Shown: positions 34,680 through 45,020, counted from the first letter of the stretch. The stretch: 64,000 bases of DNA from Halovenus aranensis (GCF_900100385.1 NZ_FNFC01000011.1:1-64000); one strand, 5' to 3'. Notes: generated by a model from the sequence alone, not told the origin. Numbers and translations are program-made.

Positions 34680-35908
34680 GGCGGCTCTACAGGCTGACGG
34701 TCACGCTCCTCCGAGACTGGACGCGCAACAGGGAGGCGGTCTTTTTTGCGCTGTTGTTCCCGCTCATCCTGCTTGTCATCTTCAGTCTCGTCTTCGCCGG
34801 CGGCTCCACGGAGTTCGACGTTGCCGTCCAGAACAACGACATCGACACAGAGGGCGAACCGACAGCGCTGTCGGCCGAGCTGGTCGACGCAGTCGAGGAA
34901 GTCGACCCGCTCGCGGTCCACCATGTCGACGCGAACGTCTCCCTGGAGAGAGAAGACATCGAGGAGGTGACGGGGTACAAACGGGTTCTCGTCGTTCCAG
35001 CAGGCTTTGGCCAGCGGGTTCGCAACGAGAGTGGGCGTGTTCGAGCGACAGTCATCCGTGGCACGCTCGCCCGATTCAACGTCTCCGAGGCCCAGCAGGC
35101 AGAGGCGATTGCAGGACTGGACGCACTCGGTCCCGAAAACGGAACAGCCGGTCCGGCCCGGCTCAGGCTGTTGACCGTCCCCGACGATGAGGGGTCCGGT
35201 GCGGTCGGGAGTATTCTGGATAGCGTTGTGGCGACGTTCAACAACCGCGCCATCGGCATCGAGGAGCCGACCGCAACCGTCACAACCGAGGAGCGAGGTG
35301 ACGCGGCACTGGGCGCTGTCGATTACTTTCTCCCCGCGTTCATCGTGGCGATGGTGCTGATAAACGGTGTGATGACGGTCCCCTCGGCGGTCGCAGATTT
35401 CAAGCGCGACGGCACGCTCAAGCGGCTGGCGGCGACCCCGCTCAGAAAGCGGGAGTGGATTCTGGCGAACGTCATCCAGCAGTCCATCCTCGCGGTGGCG
35501 ATTGCGCTGGTGATGGTCGCCGTCGCGTGGCTGTTGTTCGGGGTGACGGCAGTCCCCGGCCCGCTCGCGCTCTGTCTGCTCGTGCTCGGCGCGGTCGCGT
35601 TCACGGCGCTTGGCATGGTTGTCGGCGGCACAATCCGGGACCCGGGCTCGGCGGTCAGCCTCGGCGGTGCCATCGCGCTCCCGCTGCTGTTTATCTCGGG
35701 AGTCTTCTGGGAACTCGACCTCATGCCGCCGACGCTCCAGCGAGTCGCCGAGTTCAGCCCGGTGACACACTTCCACCGGAGCCTCCGGGAGCTGATGATT
35801 CTCGACTCGACGACGGGCGTGGCGGCGACGGCTGCGATGCTCGCTGCGCTCGCGGTTGTCTTCCTCGCCGGTGCAGTGGCCGTGACGGACTGGCAGGAGT
35901 TCGACTGA
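34676..35908 (+). CDS. ABC-2-type exporter, permease subunit
   Basis: The 410-residue permease starts at GTG 34676. It has one N-terminal helix ([19 protein letters not shown]), a large external domain (about 45-215) and five more helices in the C-terminal half, including [36 protein letters not shown]. The internal F-K-R-x-G-T-L-x-R-L motif is typical of ABC-2 permeases. It works with the ATPase encoded upstream. A 301-base gap follows, so the operon ends here. Confidence 0.9.
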   Translation: MRRLYRLTVTLLRDWTRNREAVFFALLFPLILLVIFSLVFAGGSTEFDVAVQNNDIDTEGEPTALSAELVDAVEEVDPLAVHHVDANVSLEREDIEEVTGYKRVLVVPAGFGQRVRNESGRVRATVIRGTLARFNVSEAQQAEAIAGLDALGPENGTAGPARLRLLTVPDDEGSGAVGSILDSVVATFNNRAIGIEEPTATVTTEERGDAALGAVDYFLPAFIVAMVLINGVMTVPSAVADFKRDGTLKRLAATPLRKREWILANVIQQSILAVAIALVMVAVAWLLFGVTAVPGPLALCLLVLGAVAFTALGMVVGGTIRDPGSAVSLGGAIALPLLFISGVFWELDLMPPTLQRVAEFSPVTHFHRSLRELMILDSTTGVAATAAMLAALAVVFLAGAVAVTDWQEFD

Positions 35909-36209
35909 CGAAACACTCCCACAGCGACCGGTGGGCATCGACAGTCGAAAAACCGCGCATCCAGACAATATAATCGCCGATTTTAAATATTTCTTCTCGA
36001 ATGTATATATCAATGTTCTCCGGTGGTCGCGTTACTATCCCAGAAAGTACCGTGTTGATTCAGCCCACCCGAGTCAGTCGCGTAGAGAAAAGAGGTGTTT
36101 CGGACGCTATCGAACGGACGCACACAGCAGAAAGGATGCGCCGAGTGTCCCGGTGTCGGGCATGCCGTCGGACGCGGAGGCCCGGACAAGCGTCCACGGG
36201 TGTAAAGCG
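35909..36209. other. AT-rich leader region before the transducer gene
   Basis: This 301-base gap contains AT-rich elements at 35981-35990 (TTTTAAATAT) and 36002-36010 (TGTATATAT), both possible promoters. The reading frames across it encode very basic peptides unlike haloarchaeal proteins. One of them (36013-36213) overlaps the transducer start as ATGA. I do not support it as a gene. Confidence 0.5.
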
Positions 36210-38057
36210 ATGAAGGTGCTCGTGGTCGACGCCGACACGGGTGGGGCCGAGAGCGTCGCCGGAGAGATTACCGAGCAAATCGACGGCGCAGAGGCCGAGG
36301 CCGTGAGCGGGTTCGAACAGTCACGAGAGCAACTCCGGACGACCGGGTCACTGGACTGTCTCGTGTGCGTCACACGACCCGACGACGGCATCGACACACT
36401 GGCGTTGCAGTCGGTACTCGGCGAGACGCATCCGGGATGTGCGTCGGTTTTTGTAGGCGGACAGACCGACCTCGGCGTGACGGCGCTCGAACACGGGGTG
36501 ACGGATTTCGTCCCGCGAGACGACGAAGGTAGGTGGCTCTCGGTGCTTCCGGACCGCATCGAGGCGGCCACAGAGCGCGCCACTGGGTTTCACGACGACA
36601 CCGAAGCAACGCTTGAGGCACTGAACGAGGTGACCCGCGAACTCATCGCGGCGGATACCACTCACGAGGTTGCTGTCGTCACAAACGAGTACGCAAATGA
36701 CGTGCTCGGATTCCCGGCGACATCGGTTCGGCGGTACAATCCGGAGAACCACGCCCTCGAAGTCATCCAGATTGGCGCACAGGTGGGCGAGGAGACCGAC
36801 CGGCCGCCGTATCCGGTCGACGACTCGCCACACGGGAAGGCGTTCAGACGAGGTGAACCGGTCATCGACGACCTCCGGGGCGTCGAGGATGACGCGTTCG
36901 ACCGGGAGGTGTTCACGCAGTGTATGTACGTTCCAATCGGAGAGTACGGCACAATCAGCATCGGCCTGACCGAGGGGACGCTCTCGACACTGGATATCAA
37001 GTTTGCGGAGATTCTTGCCAACAACGCACGCGTCGCCTTCGACGAGGCCACACAGAAAGAACAGCTCTCGACGACGCTCACAGAAATCGACGCGTTCGCC
37101 ACACAGGTCGTCGAGACGAGCGAGGCAGTTCACAGCGCCGTCACCGATGTCGCGGAGGCAAACGAGCGCGTCGTCGATGCCGCTGACGATATTTCGGCCG
37201 GTGCGGACGAACAGAGCGCCCTGTTACAGGACGCGACCGAAGAGACAGAGACGCTACTCGATGTTGTCGGTCAAATCGCAGCGTTGGCTGACGACGTGGC
37301 CGACCAGTCACAGGAGAGTCGAGACCTCGCCGAGAAGGGGAATCGCCGCGCCCAGACAGCGGTCGACTCGATGGAGGATATCAGGGCGCAAGTCGACACC
37401 CTCGTCGGAGAGATAGAGAGCCTTCGAGGAGAAATCGAGGACATCGTCGAGATTGTCGATGTCATCGACGGTATCGCACAAGAGACGAACATGCTGGCGC
37501 TGAACGCCTCTATCGAGGCTGCCCGGGCCGACGCGAGCGGCGACGGGTTCGCTGTCGTCGCCGACGAGGTCAAACAACTGGCTGCCGAGACCAAGGAGTC
37601 GACAGACGAGATTCGAGACGTGGTCGACCGGGTGACCGCACAGTCCGAGACTGTCGGTTCGACGATGCAACAGATGCAGTCAGACATCGCGGCCGGCACG
37701 TCGACGGTCGAGGAGACCGTCGAGACGCTCGCGGCGATTCAACAAAGCGTCGAGGAGACCGACACCGGTGTGCAACAAATCAGCCAGCGCGTCGACCAGC
37801 AGGCCTCGGCAGTCCGAGATGTTGACGATATCGTCGACCGTGTCGCGACAATCAGCCAGGAGACAGCGACGAAGACAGACACCGTCGCCACGATTGCGAC
37901 CGACCAGGCCGAACCCATCGACGATGTCACCGACCGGGCTGACCAACTCGGAACCGTCGCGCGAGAACTGCGTACACTGGCCGCCGACCTCTCGTCGGAC
38001 AGAGACACAGCCATCAACAGCGAGCCAACACAGTCACCGGGACCACAGTCCACGTAG
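36210..38057 (+). CDS. Soluble methyl-accepting-type transducer with pseudo-receiver and GAF-like region
   Basis: From ATG 36210 ([16 protein letters not shown]) the 615-residue protein has three parts. Residues 1-120 are receiver-like, but the phospho-Asp position is Cys ([10 protein letters not shown]), so it is unlikely to be phosphorylated. Residues 130-270 resemble a GAF domain (TREL...[22 protein letters not shown]). The rest is the coiled-coil signalling domain with the conserved hairpin [16 protein letters not shown]...[13 protein letters not shown], which docks CheA/CheW. There are no membrane helices, so it senses a cytoplasmic signal. It is downstream of an ABC-2 exporter without overlap. 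Confidence 0.9.
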   Translation: MKVLVVDADTGGAESVAGEITEQIDGAEAEAVSGFEQSREQLRTTGSLDCLVCVTRPDDGIDTLALQSVLGETHPGCASVFVGGQTDLGVTALEHGVTDFVPRDDEGRWLSVLPDRIEAATERATGFHDDTEATLEALNEVTRELIAADTTHEVAVVTNEYANDVLGFPATSVRRYNPENHALEVIQIGAQVGEETDRPPYPVDDSPHGKAFRRGEPVIDDLRGVEDDAFDREVFTQCMYVPIGEYGTISIGLTEGTLSTLDIKFAEILANNARVAFDEATQKEQLSTTLTEIDAFATQVVETSEAVHSAVTDVAEANERVVDAADDISAGADEQSALLQDATEETETLLDVVGQIAALADDVADQSQESRDLAEKGNRRAQTAVDSMEDIRAQVDTLVGEIESLRGEIEDIVEIVDVIDGIAQETNMLALNASIEAARADASGDGFAVVADEVKQLAAETKESTDEIRDVVDRVTAQSETVGSTMQQMQSDIAAGTSTVEETVETLAAIQQSVEETDTGVQQISQRVDQQASAVRDVDDIVDRVATISQETATKTDTVATIATDQAEPIDDVTDRADQLGTVARELRTLAADLSSDRDTAINSEPTQSPGPQST

Positions 38058-38159
38058 GTCATCGTCGTGACAACGCCCGGAGTACGAGCGCGTCGTTGCC
38101 GGTGGGAAACGGCGACAACTCGCATACAGATACAAGGACGTGGAGCGAGAAAGACAGGT

Positions 38160-38321
38160 ATGGCAGCAGGTGGAGCCAGTAAACAAGTCGAATGTCGCTG
38201 TACGCGCTGTAAATACAACAACAACGGCCAGTGTGGCTACACAGGTCGTATCGTCATCGACAAGAACGGCGAGTGTCAGTCCCGCGAGGACGGTTTCGGA
38301 GACGGGCCAGGCCCGTACTGA
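38160..38321 (+). CDS. Small Cys-rich metal-binding protein (DUF1540-like)
   Basis: The ATG at 38160 (MAAGGASKQVECRCTRC) starts a 53-residue protein. Five Cys are spaced as C-x-C-x2-C-x6-7-C...C, with the core CKYNNNGQCGYTGRIVIDKNGEC. This pattern resembles DUF1540, a small zinc or other metal-binding unit of unknown role. It ends directly before the convergent pus10 gene. It is short but conserved-looking, and the longer upstream frame is a poor match. Confidence 0.75.
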   Translation: MAAGGASKQVECRCTRCKYNNNGQCGYTGRIVIDKNGECQSREDGFGDGPGPY

Positions 38322-39602
38322 TTACTCGAGGAAGAACTCAGGGTCCTCGAAGGGCTCGTCTTCGCCCGTCACGTCGAGTACGTCGAGCGCGGTCACCGTC
38401 GCCTCGACGCCGAGTTCACCCGCGAGGCTCGGCTCTGTGCGGCCGCCATCGCTACTGATGAGTTCCTTGACGTAGAGACCACCCTCACCGTCGATTTCGA
38501 CGGTGGCGTGACACTCGTCGTCGAGCGTGCCCGAGATGCCGTACACCTCGCGAGTCCGCGTTTTCGCCGCTCGGCGGTGGGAGACGCGCTGGGGCGTCTC
38601 CTGTGCAATCGTCGCGCCGTCGAGTGCATCGAGTGCGGTCTGAAAGTCGCCCTCGGTGACGGTCTCTGCGAACTCGACGGTCATCCGGTAGGTCTTGCTC
38701 GCGTCGAGTTCCTTGACGCGCTCGACCATGTCGTAGGTGGCCAGTCGGACCCCCTCGACCTCGGCCTTGCCGTCGGCAAACTCGTTAATCTCAGCTTCGA
38801 GGGCGTCGGTGTCGACCCGGCGGATTCGGGGCGTGTCGACCTCGATGACGAAGGGGCGGCCGGAGTCGAGCATCAGGGCGTCCACGTCCTCGCGGCCCGC
38901 GCCGTGGAAGGTGGCCGACTCGCCGTCCATCGCCTCCCGCACGACCGGCGCGGTGAGTTGTTCGACGCTCTCGTCGTACCGATACCCCGTGCCGTCACAG
39001 CCGTCACAGGGTTTGCCCTGGACGCGGCCAGTCCCGTTGCAGTCGGTACAGGGCCAGCGCGTCTGTGGGATATCTCGTTCGAGCTTCCGGTAGCGGCCGT
39101 AGACAAACGCCGAGTGGACCGTCACCTCGACCTCGTCGGTCGCCAGGTCACAGAGAATCTGGACGTCTGGCCGCCCGAGGTCGACTTCCGTCCCAGTCAT
39201 GTCGCCGACTCGCTTGCCGACCTCGCGGTTGAATTCCTTTTTCATCGGCTCGCCGGCCTCGGGGTCCAGACCGGCGTCCTCTCGCAGGAGTCGGTCGTTC
39301 TCTTCGAGCAACGGCGGCACCTTCGTCCCTACCTGGTAGGTGTCGAACTCGTAGCCACGGGTCGCGGTAGCGGCCTGTTCGGCCCACCAGTCGAACCGTT
39401 CACACTCCTGTTCACAGACCCAACAGCCGCCGTCGTACGCCTCGAAATCCGCGTCGTCTTCCAGCGCGAGCGCGACCCGCAGGCCGCGTCCGCGCTCGTC
39501 GTTGCCCAGTCCGAAGCTCCGGTCGGCAACGAGCCGGCCGAGACAATTGTTACAGACCGGCCCGGACGCGAGCGCCTGCCGGGCAATCGAGAGCACTGTC
39601 AT
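38322..39602 (-). CDS. pus10: tRNA pseudouridine synthase Pus10
   Basis: The enzyme makes pseudouridine 54 and 55 in the T-loop of archaeal tRNA. The ATG at 39602 (MTVLSIARQALASGPVCNNC) gives 426 residues. An N-terminal zinc module (CNNC...CWVC) is followed by a THUMP-like domain and a second Cys cluster (CTDCNGTGRVQGKPCDGC). The catalytic domain has the GAGREDVDALMLDSGRPFV motif with the catalytic Asp, and KTRTREVYG and GGLYVKELISSDGG near the end. A TruB-type enzyme is not needed in archaea for this site. It is divergent from the S9 peptidase gene. Confidence 0.94.
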   Translation of the reverse strand: MTVLSIARQALASGPVCNNCLGRLVADRSFGLGNDERGRGLRVALALEDDADFEAYDGGCWVCEQECERFDWWAEQAATATRGYEFDTYQVGTKVPPLLEENDRLLREDAGLDPEAGEPMKKEFNREVGKRVGDMTGTEVDLGRPDVQILCDLATDEVEVTVHSAFVYGRYRKLERDIPQTRWPCTDCNGTGRVQGKPCDGCDGTGYRYDESVEQLTAPVVREAMDGESATFHGAGREDVDALMLDSGRPFVIEVDTPRIRRVDTDALEAEINEFADGKAEVEGVRLATYDMVERVKELDASKTYRMTVEFAETVTEGDFQTALDALDGATIAQETPQRVSHRRAAKTRTREVYGISGTLDDECHATVEIDGEGGLYVKELISSDGGRTEPSLAGELGVEATVTALDVLDVTGEDEPFEDPEFFLE

Positions 39603-39698
39603 TACGTGGGAGTCGGCGCTCGGCCGTAATTCCTTTTCGGAGTTCCGTCCGCGGTTGCGAACCGAAGACACTATCAAAATCCTGCCTTACGTCCCCGT

Positions 39699-41792
39699 AT
39701 GTCACAGCTAGAACTCGACGACCTCTACGACCTGTCGACGCCACAGCAGGTCGCCGTCTCGCCCGACGGAACCCGCGTTGCGTTTCTCACACAGGAGTTC
39801 GACCCCGAGGAAGACGAACGTCGAACCTCGCTGTTTGTCGCCCCCGCAGATGGCTCGCGCGACCCACACCGGCTGACCCGCGCCTCAGATGCCGGAGCCC
39901 CCGCCTGGTCGCCAGACGGTCGCTATCTCGGCTTTATCGCCGCACGCGACCCGGACATAGAGCGACGCGTCGGCCGCGACGAAGACGACGAGGGAGGTGA
40001 CACAGACGAAGAGGACGATGCCGAGGAGCCAACAGGAACCGACGACGGCCCGAAACCCCAGGTCTGGGCGTTCGACATGGAACTGGGCGGCGACGCCGTC
40101 CAGCTCACCGACCGCGAGGAGGGCGTCAGAGAGTTCGACTGGGGACCCGAGGGCGACCGGCTGGTCGTCTCGGCCCGAGACCCCACGGAAGACCAACAGG
40201 AGTACCTCGACCAGCGCCGCGACGACGGCCCAATCGAAATCGAGCGCCTCCAGCACAAGGCCGACGGCCAGGGCTGGCTCGACGACGTGACCAGCTACCT
40301 CTTTGTCGTCGACATCGAGAGCGGCGACGAGACCAGACTGGACGACGCCTTCGGGCAGGGAGCCCGCGAGCCACTCTTTGGGCTTCAGCCCGCGTGGGGG
40401 CCGAGCGGCCGCATCGCGTTCGCCAGCAACCGAACCGAAACTCCCGACGATTCGGGCGTGATGGACCTCTATACAATTGCTCCCGACGGGAGCGACCTGC
40501 GGAAGCTGACCGATTCGACGCGGCGGAGTTCGGCCTACGAGTGGAGTCCCGACGGCGAGCGCCTCGCGTTCGTCTCCGGTGACCCCGAGAACTGGTACGA
40601 GCCGTCGGAAATCTGGGTCACAGAGCCCGACGGCACCGACGACCCGCCGATGCGCTCGGTGACGGCCTCGCTAGACCGGACGGTCGCGATGGTGGCCACT
40701 CCGTCGTGGCTCGACGACGACACTCTCGTCACCGCCGTCGGAGACGAGGGCCACACCCGGTTAGTGCGTGCCCATGCCGACGAGGACGACCCAGAGCGGA
40801 CCTTCCCGGCACTGACGCGCGACCGGTCCCTCGGCTTCGCTGCTGGGGCTGGCGGGACCGTCGCGGCTGTCGTCTCGGACCCACAGGAGGGGAGCGACGT
40901 GTTCGCGCTCGACGCGACAGACCTCGACGACGAGGCGCCCGAGTCGCTGACCCGGCTGAGTGACCTGAACGCCGACCTGCTCGACGGCGCGGCGATGCCC
41001 GACTGTCGGCGCGTGACCGCCGAGAACGGCGACGGCGTCGACATCGAGGCGATAGCCTATCTGCCGCCGGATTTCGACCCCGAGGAAGACGAGCCACGGC
41101 CGGTCATCGCTTCCATCCACGGGGGCCCGATGTCCTACGACGCCCCGGTCTTCCGGTTTGGCTTCGCTTACTGGGCGAGTCAGGGCTACGTGGTCTATCG
41201 GCCGAACTACCGCGGGTCGACCTCCTACGGACAGGAGTTCGCGGAGTCGCTCATGGGGACCCGGGGCGACCTCGAAACCGACGACGTCCTCTCGGTGCTG
41301 GAGGAACTCACCGAGCGGGGCTGGGTCGACGACGAGCGAAGCCTGGTGACCGGCTTTTCCTACGGCGGCATCACGACCGCAAACGTCGTCACCCGAAGCG
41401 ACCGCTTCGCCGCCGGGGCGGCCGAACACGGAGTCTATGACTTCCGGTCGACGTTTGGCACCGACGACAACCACCTCTGGCACGAGTGGGAGTTCGGCCT
41501 CCCGTGGGAGGAGCCGGAGCTGTACGAGGACATCTCCTCGATAACCGACGTAGACCAGATAGAGACGCCGCTTCTGGTCAGCGCCGGCGAGAACGACTGG
41601 CGCTGTCCCCCGACACAGGCCGAACAGCTCTACGTGAGCGTCCGCAAGCAAGACGTGCCCGCGAAGCTCGTCATCTACCCCGACGAACACCACAACATCA
41701 GCACCCCCGACCGGGCGATTCACCGGCTCGAATCGCTCACCGAGTGGTTCCGGGAGCACGACCCCGGCCACGAGACAGACGACGAGCGCTGA
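39699..41792 (+). CDS. S9-family prolyl oligopeptidase/acylaminoacyl-peptidase
   Basis: The 697-residue protein has an N-terminal beta-propeller built from WD-like TolB repeats (AWSPDGRYLGF, VSARDPT, YEWSPDGERLAFVSG). A C-terminal alpha/beta-hydrolase follows (about 430-697). The catalytic triad is Ser in GFSYGG (near 554), Asp in SAGENDWRC and His in YPDEHHNIS. It removes peptides from small substrates in the cytoplasm. An acidic low-complexity insert (about 88-115) is unusual but common in haloarchaeal versions. It stands alone, with a Usp/CBS group following. Confidence 0.93.
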   Translation: MSQLELDDLYDLSTPQQVAVSPDGTRVAFLTQEFDPEEDERRTSLFVAPADGSRDPHRLTRASDAGAPAWSPDGRYLGFIAARDPDIERRVGRDEDDEGGDTDEEDDAEEPTGTDDGPKPQVWAFDMELGGDAVQLTDREEGVREFDWGPEGDRLVVSARDPTEDQQEYLDQRRDDGPIEIERLQHKADGQGWLDDVTSYLFVVDIESGDETRLDDAFGQGAREPLFGLQPAWGPSGRIAFASNRTETPDDSGVMDLYTIAPDGSDLRKLTDSTRRSSAYEWSPDGERLAFVSGDPENWYEPSEIWVTEPDGTDDPPMRSVTASLDRTVAMVATPSWLDDDTLVTAVGDEGHTRLVRAHADEDDPERTFPALTRDRSLGFAAGAGGTVAAVVSDPQEGSDVFALDATDLDDEAPESLTRLSDLNADLLDGAAMPDCRRVTAENGDGVDIEAIAYLPPDFDPEEDEPRPVIASIHGGPMSYDAPVFRFGFAYWASQGYVVYRPNYRGSTSYGQEFAESLMGTRGDLETDDVLSVLEELTERGWVDDERSLVTGFSYGGITTANVVTRSDRFAAGAAEHGVYDFRSTFGTDDNHLWHEWEFGLPWEEPELYEDISSITDVDQIETPLLVSAGENDWRCPPTQAEQLYVSVRKQDVPAKLVIYPDEHHNISTPDRAIHRLESLTEWFREHDPGHETDDER

Positions 41793-41834
41793 ACCGAGAG
41801 GAAAGCCCATACTGTCGGGGCCACAATAGGTGGT

Positions 41835-42215
41835 ATGGCACCAGATGAGACAGTCCTCGTCAGAGAGGTCATGTCCACGCCGTTAGAGACGATTCCAGCG
41901 ACCGAATCCGTGCAGACGGCCGCAGAACGGATGCGCGACCACGACATCAGCGGTCTCTTCGTCCCGGGGCCAGATGCCGGTATCGTCACCACGACCGACA
42001 TCGTCGACGTGGTCGCGGCCGGAGACGACCCTGCCAAAGTCACTGTCGGGGACGTGATGACCGCACCCGTCGAGCGGGTCACCACCGAGGTCGAACTGAA
42101 CGAGGCCGCGGAGATGATGACGACCTACGGCATCAAACACCTGCCAGTCGTCGACAATCAGAGCGATTACGTCGGAATGGTCTCCTCGACCGATACGACC
42201 TCCGAGTTCGAGTAA
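41835..42215 (+). CDS. CBS-domain-pair protein
   Basis: The 126-residue protein consists of two CBS motifs, VREVMSTPLETIPATESVQ and VGDVMTAPVERVTTEVELN. Each is followed by the hydrophobic GLFV/HLPVVD strand and a GIVTTTD/GMVSSTD end. Such pairs bind adenine nucleotides or other ligands and regulate partners. No partner domain is fused. It is 42 bp after the S9 peptidase, then a Usp gene follows, so these may be co-transcribed. Confidence 0.9.
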   Translation: MAPDETVLVREVMSTPLETIPATESVQTAAERMRDHDISGLFVPGPDAGIVTTTDIVDVVAAGDDPAKVTVGDVMTAPVERVTTEVELNEAAEMMTTYGIKHLPVVDNQSDYVGMVSSTDTTSEFE

Positions 42216-42284
42216 CGCTCGCGGGGCGGTCCGACGCCGGGAAACCGAAAGGAGTGTGTAGGTACCAGTGATAGCTGACATACG

Positions 42285-42710
42285 ATGTACAGCGACGTGC
42301 TGGTTCCGACAGACGGAAGCGAGGCCATGGAGACAGTTCTCGACCACACCGCCGAAGTGACAGGGAAGGATGGGACCGTCCACGTGCTCTATGTCGTCGA
42401 CGACCAGGTGTTTCTCACTCTCGCCGACGAGATGAAAGACGACGTGCTCGTTGACCTGCGCGAAGAGGGGTCGACGGCCGTCCACGACGCACGCGAGTCA
42501 GCCGAGGAGACGGGTTTCGACGTCTCGACCGCGATTCGCGAAGGCAAGCCCGCAGACGAGATTATCGCCTACGTCGAGGAAGCGGGTATCGACCTCGTCA
42601 CGATGGGGACCCGCGGCGACGACTACACCGAGAACATGCTCGGGAGCACGGCCCAGAAAGTGGTGACGAACTGTCCCGCGCCGGTGCTGACAGTCAACGT
42701 CGAAGCGTAA
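42285..42710 (+). CDS. Universal stress protein (UspA family)
   Basis: The 141-residue protein has the UspA fold with the start MYSDVLVPTDGSEAMET, the ATP-loop-type GTRGDDYTENMLGST (G-x2-G-x9-G-S pattern) and a C-terminal V-T-N-C-P-A-P-V-L-T-V strand. It probably binds ATP. A second, minus-strand Usp gene lies 1.7 kb away. It follows the CBS gene on the same strand with 69 bp between. Confidence 0.92.
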   Translation: MYSDVLVPTDGSEAMETVLDHTAEVTGKDGTVHVLYVVDDQVFLTLADEMKDDVLVDLREEGSTAVHDARESAEETGFDVSTAIREGKPADEIIAYVEEAGIDLVTMGTRGDDYTENMLGSTAQKVVTNCPAPVLTVNVEA

Positions 42711-42778
42711 CCACAGGGCCGTCGTCGGGCGGTAAACGGCGACAGAGGGCCATTTCACACCCGAACGAGCAAGCGAAT

Positions 42779-42787
42779 ACTTTATTG
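42779..42787 (+). promoter_or_regulatory. TATA box of the kinase gene at 42812
   Basis: ACTTTATTG is centred about 29 nt before the ATG at 42812, giving an almost leaderless mRNA and deciding against the TTG start at 42806. Confidence 0.5.
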
Positions 42788-42811
42788 TCTAGTCTCCGAT
42801 AACGGTTGCCA

Positions 42812-44284
42812 ATGAACTCGGTAGGGGAGACAGAGGCTGGCTCGGGGTGCCAGTGTACCGTTCTTGCTGTTGACGTGTCACTCTCTCGGGAGGGGATTGA
42901 GACGTTTCGCGAGTCGGGTATCGCCGTCAAACACGGTCGTGACCCAGAGGCCGTCCTGAAACGGGGGACCCACTGGGACGAGGACTGTCTGCTCGTCTCT
43001 GTGGCCGCCTTCGACGACTACATCGCCGACCACGTCGGCGAGTCGGCCCCACCCATCGTCGTGGTGTTTGCAGACCGGGACGCGACCGTCGCCAACCACG
43101 CGTCGGTGTCGGATTTCCTGTATCAGGCCGACCTGACCGAGCGCCCGGCGCTCGCTGCACAGTGTCTCAAAACAGTGACGGCAACACAGCAGACGTTCAC
43201 CATTTCCCGGGCAGACGAGACGGGCGACGACGAGACCCACCTCGCGCGTCTCTTCGAAGAGGCGCCCGACTCGATTCTCGTCCACGACGAGACGGGGAAG
43301 ATACTCAACGCGAACGGGACCGCGGTCAAGAAGCTGGGGTACACGCGCGAGGAACTGACATCGATGCACGTCAGTGATATCCAGGTCGGCGTCGACCCCG
43401 ACGACCTGCTGGGGCGTCTCGACTCGCTACCGCCGGACGAGACGATAACTATCGAAGGCGAGCACAGACACGCCGACGGAACGGCTCACCCTGTCGAGAC
43501 GTGGGTCAACAGGGTCGAGGCTGGCGGACAAGAGCGGTTTGTCGCCATCGCACGGGACGACACCGAACGACGACAGTACGAGGACCGCCTCGAAACCCAG
43601 CGTGACAACCTTGAGACGTTGAATCAGGTCGTTCGCCACGACATCCGCAACGACCTCCAGCTGGTCGACCTCTACGCGGACCTGCTCGAAGACCACGTCG
43701 ACGACGACGGCCGCTCTCACCTCCAGAAGCTCAAGGAGGGCGTCGAGAACGCGGTCGACCTGACGACGACTGCCCGCGAACTCGCGGAAGTGATGCTCTC
43801 GACGACGGTCGACCACCAGCACGTCCGCCTCGACGCCGTCCTCATCCCGCAACTCGAAGAGATTCGAGAGTCCTACTCCGACGCCGTCGTGACCGTCCGC
43901 GGTGGTGTTCCGTCGGTCGAGGTCGTTGGCAACGACATGCTCGACTCCGTGTTCCGAAACCTGCTGAAAAACGCCATCCAGCACAACGACAAAGAAGTTC
44001 CTGCCGTCGCCGTCTCAGGGCAGACAGACGGGGATACCGTCACCGTCCGCGTCGCCGACAACGGTCCCGGTGTCCCTGACAGCCGGAAATCCGAGATATT
44101 CGGGCGCGGCGAGAGCGGTCTCGACAGCGACGGCACCGGTATCGGCCTCTATCTGGTCGAGTCACTGGTCGACAGCGTCGACGGCGACGTCTGGGTCGAA
44201 GATGCCGACGGCGTCGTCGAGGCCGGCGACGCGTCACACGAACTCTGTGGCGCGGCGTTCGTCGTCGAGTTGCCACTCGCGTAG
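42812..44284 (+). CDS. Soluble PAS-containing histidine kinase with pseudo-receiver N-terminus
   Basis: The 490-residue protein begins with a receiver-like region (residues 1-120) lacking the phospho-Asp (DEDCLLVSVAAFDDY in its place). A PAS domain follows (LFEEAPDSILVHDETGKIL) and then the kinase: H276 in VVRHDIRNDLQLV, N-box NLLKNAIQHN, G1 DNGPGVPDS and G2 GTGIGLYLVESL. The H-box RHDIRNDL is typical of haloarchaeal cytoplasmic kinases. No receiver partner lies next to it. A Usp gene is convergent downstream. Confidence 0.9.
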   Translation: MNSVGETEAGSGCQCTVLAVDVSLSREGIETFRESGIAVKHGRDPEAVLKRGTHWDEDCLLVSVAAFDDYIADHVGESAPPIVVVFADRDATVANHASVSDFLYQADLTERPALAAQCLKTVTATQQTFTISRADETGDDETHLARLFEEAPDSILVHDETGKILNANGTAVKKLGYTREELTSMHVSDIQVGVDPDDLLGRLDSLPPDETITIEGEHRHADGTAHPVETWVNRVEAGGQERFVAIARDDTERRQYEDRLETQRDNLETLNQVVRHDIRNDLQLVDLYADLLEDHVDDDGRSHLQKLKEGVENAVDLTTTARELAEVMLSTTVDHQHVRLDAVLIPQLEEIRESYSDAVVTVRGGVPSVEVVGNDMLDSVFRNLLKNAIQHNDKEVPAVAVSGQTDGDTVTVRVADNGPGVPDSRKSEIFGRGESGLDSDGTGIGLYLVESLVDSVDGDVWVEDADGVVEAGDASHELCGAAFVVELPLA

Positions 44285-44423
44285 TTACATAGGAGAGTGT
44301 CGCCGTGGTGACAGGGCCATCGCTGCTCCGGAAGTATCAGGCGAACGGAATCGAGTCAGAAAGTCGGTGTCGCGACGGACGACACGGCCACACGGTAAAC
44401 CGATAACAGGGGACCGGGCCGTC

Positions 44424-44849
44424 CTAGCGGACGACAGTGACCGGGACAGTCGCCTTGCTGACAATCTCTTTCGCGACGCTGCCGACGACAGCTTCCTGTT
44501 CGGTCGACAGTCCCCTGTGACCAACGAAGATGGCCTCCGCGTCGGCCGCGGTCGCGCGGTCGGCGACTGCCGTCGCCGGCCGGCCGGTCAACAGCTGTGT
44601 CTCGATATCGAGGTCCGCCGACGGGACGGCGTCTCTCGCGACCGCCTGTGCGTCTTCCAGCGTGTCGTGGCCCTCGTCGGTGGCGGTCTCACGGCCCTGC
44701 ATGACAACGTCGCCGTCGACCAGTTCCGTGTCGAGCGTGATGACGTGGACAATCTCCAGTGACTCCCCGAACGTTGCCGCGTGGGTCGCCGCGTATCGCA
44801 CTGCATCGTTGCTCTCCTCGGACCCGTCGGCCGCAACAATGTAGCTCAT
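44424..44849 (-). CDS. Universal stress protein (UspA family), second copy
   Basis: The 141-residue Usp protein starts MSYIVAADGSEESNDAVRYA. It has the ATP-loop-like G-H-R-G-L-S-T-E-Q-E-A-V-V-G-S-V and the end V-S-K-A-T-V-P-V-T-V-V-R. It differs clearly from the copy at 42285, so it is not a recent duplicate. A T/A-rich element just upstream on the minus strand would give a leaderless mRNA. It is convergent with the histidine kinase gene. Confidence 0.92.
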   Translation of the reverse strand: MSYIVAADGSEESNDAVRYAATHAATFGESLEIVHVITLDTELVDGDVVMQGRETATDEGHDTLEDAQAVARDAVPSADLDIETQLLTGRPATAVADRATAADAEAIFVGHRGLSTEQEAVVGSVAKEIVSKATVPVTVVR

Positions 44850-45007
44850 ACGTAACTGTTCGCGTACACAGTCAAAAATCTCATCACCGTTCCCACGGTG
44901 TAACAGCGGTCACAACGCATTTGACCCGGTATCTCGGCGCTGGTGGGCTACTGCGTCGACGCTGTTCCTATCACTGGTGAATTAAATGCCAAAAATATAC
45001 AGGTAAA

Positions 45008-45020
45008 TTATTATATATAG
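45008..45020 (+). promoter_or_regulatory. TATA box of the DoxX gene
   Basis: TTATTATATATAG is centred about 29 nt before a predicted start at 45043, and the ATG is at 45054. The surrounding 70 bases (about 44985-45030) are much richer in A and T than the neighbouring DNA. Confidence 0.55.

Noticed and set aside
36001-36213. 70-codon ORF with TATA-like sequence upstream and an ATGA overlap with the transducer start
   Set aside because: The encoded peptide is strongly basic and Arg-rich, unlike haloarchaeal proteins, and no family resemblance is visible. The frame is probably open by chance in a GC-rich leader.
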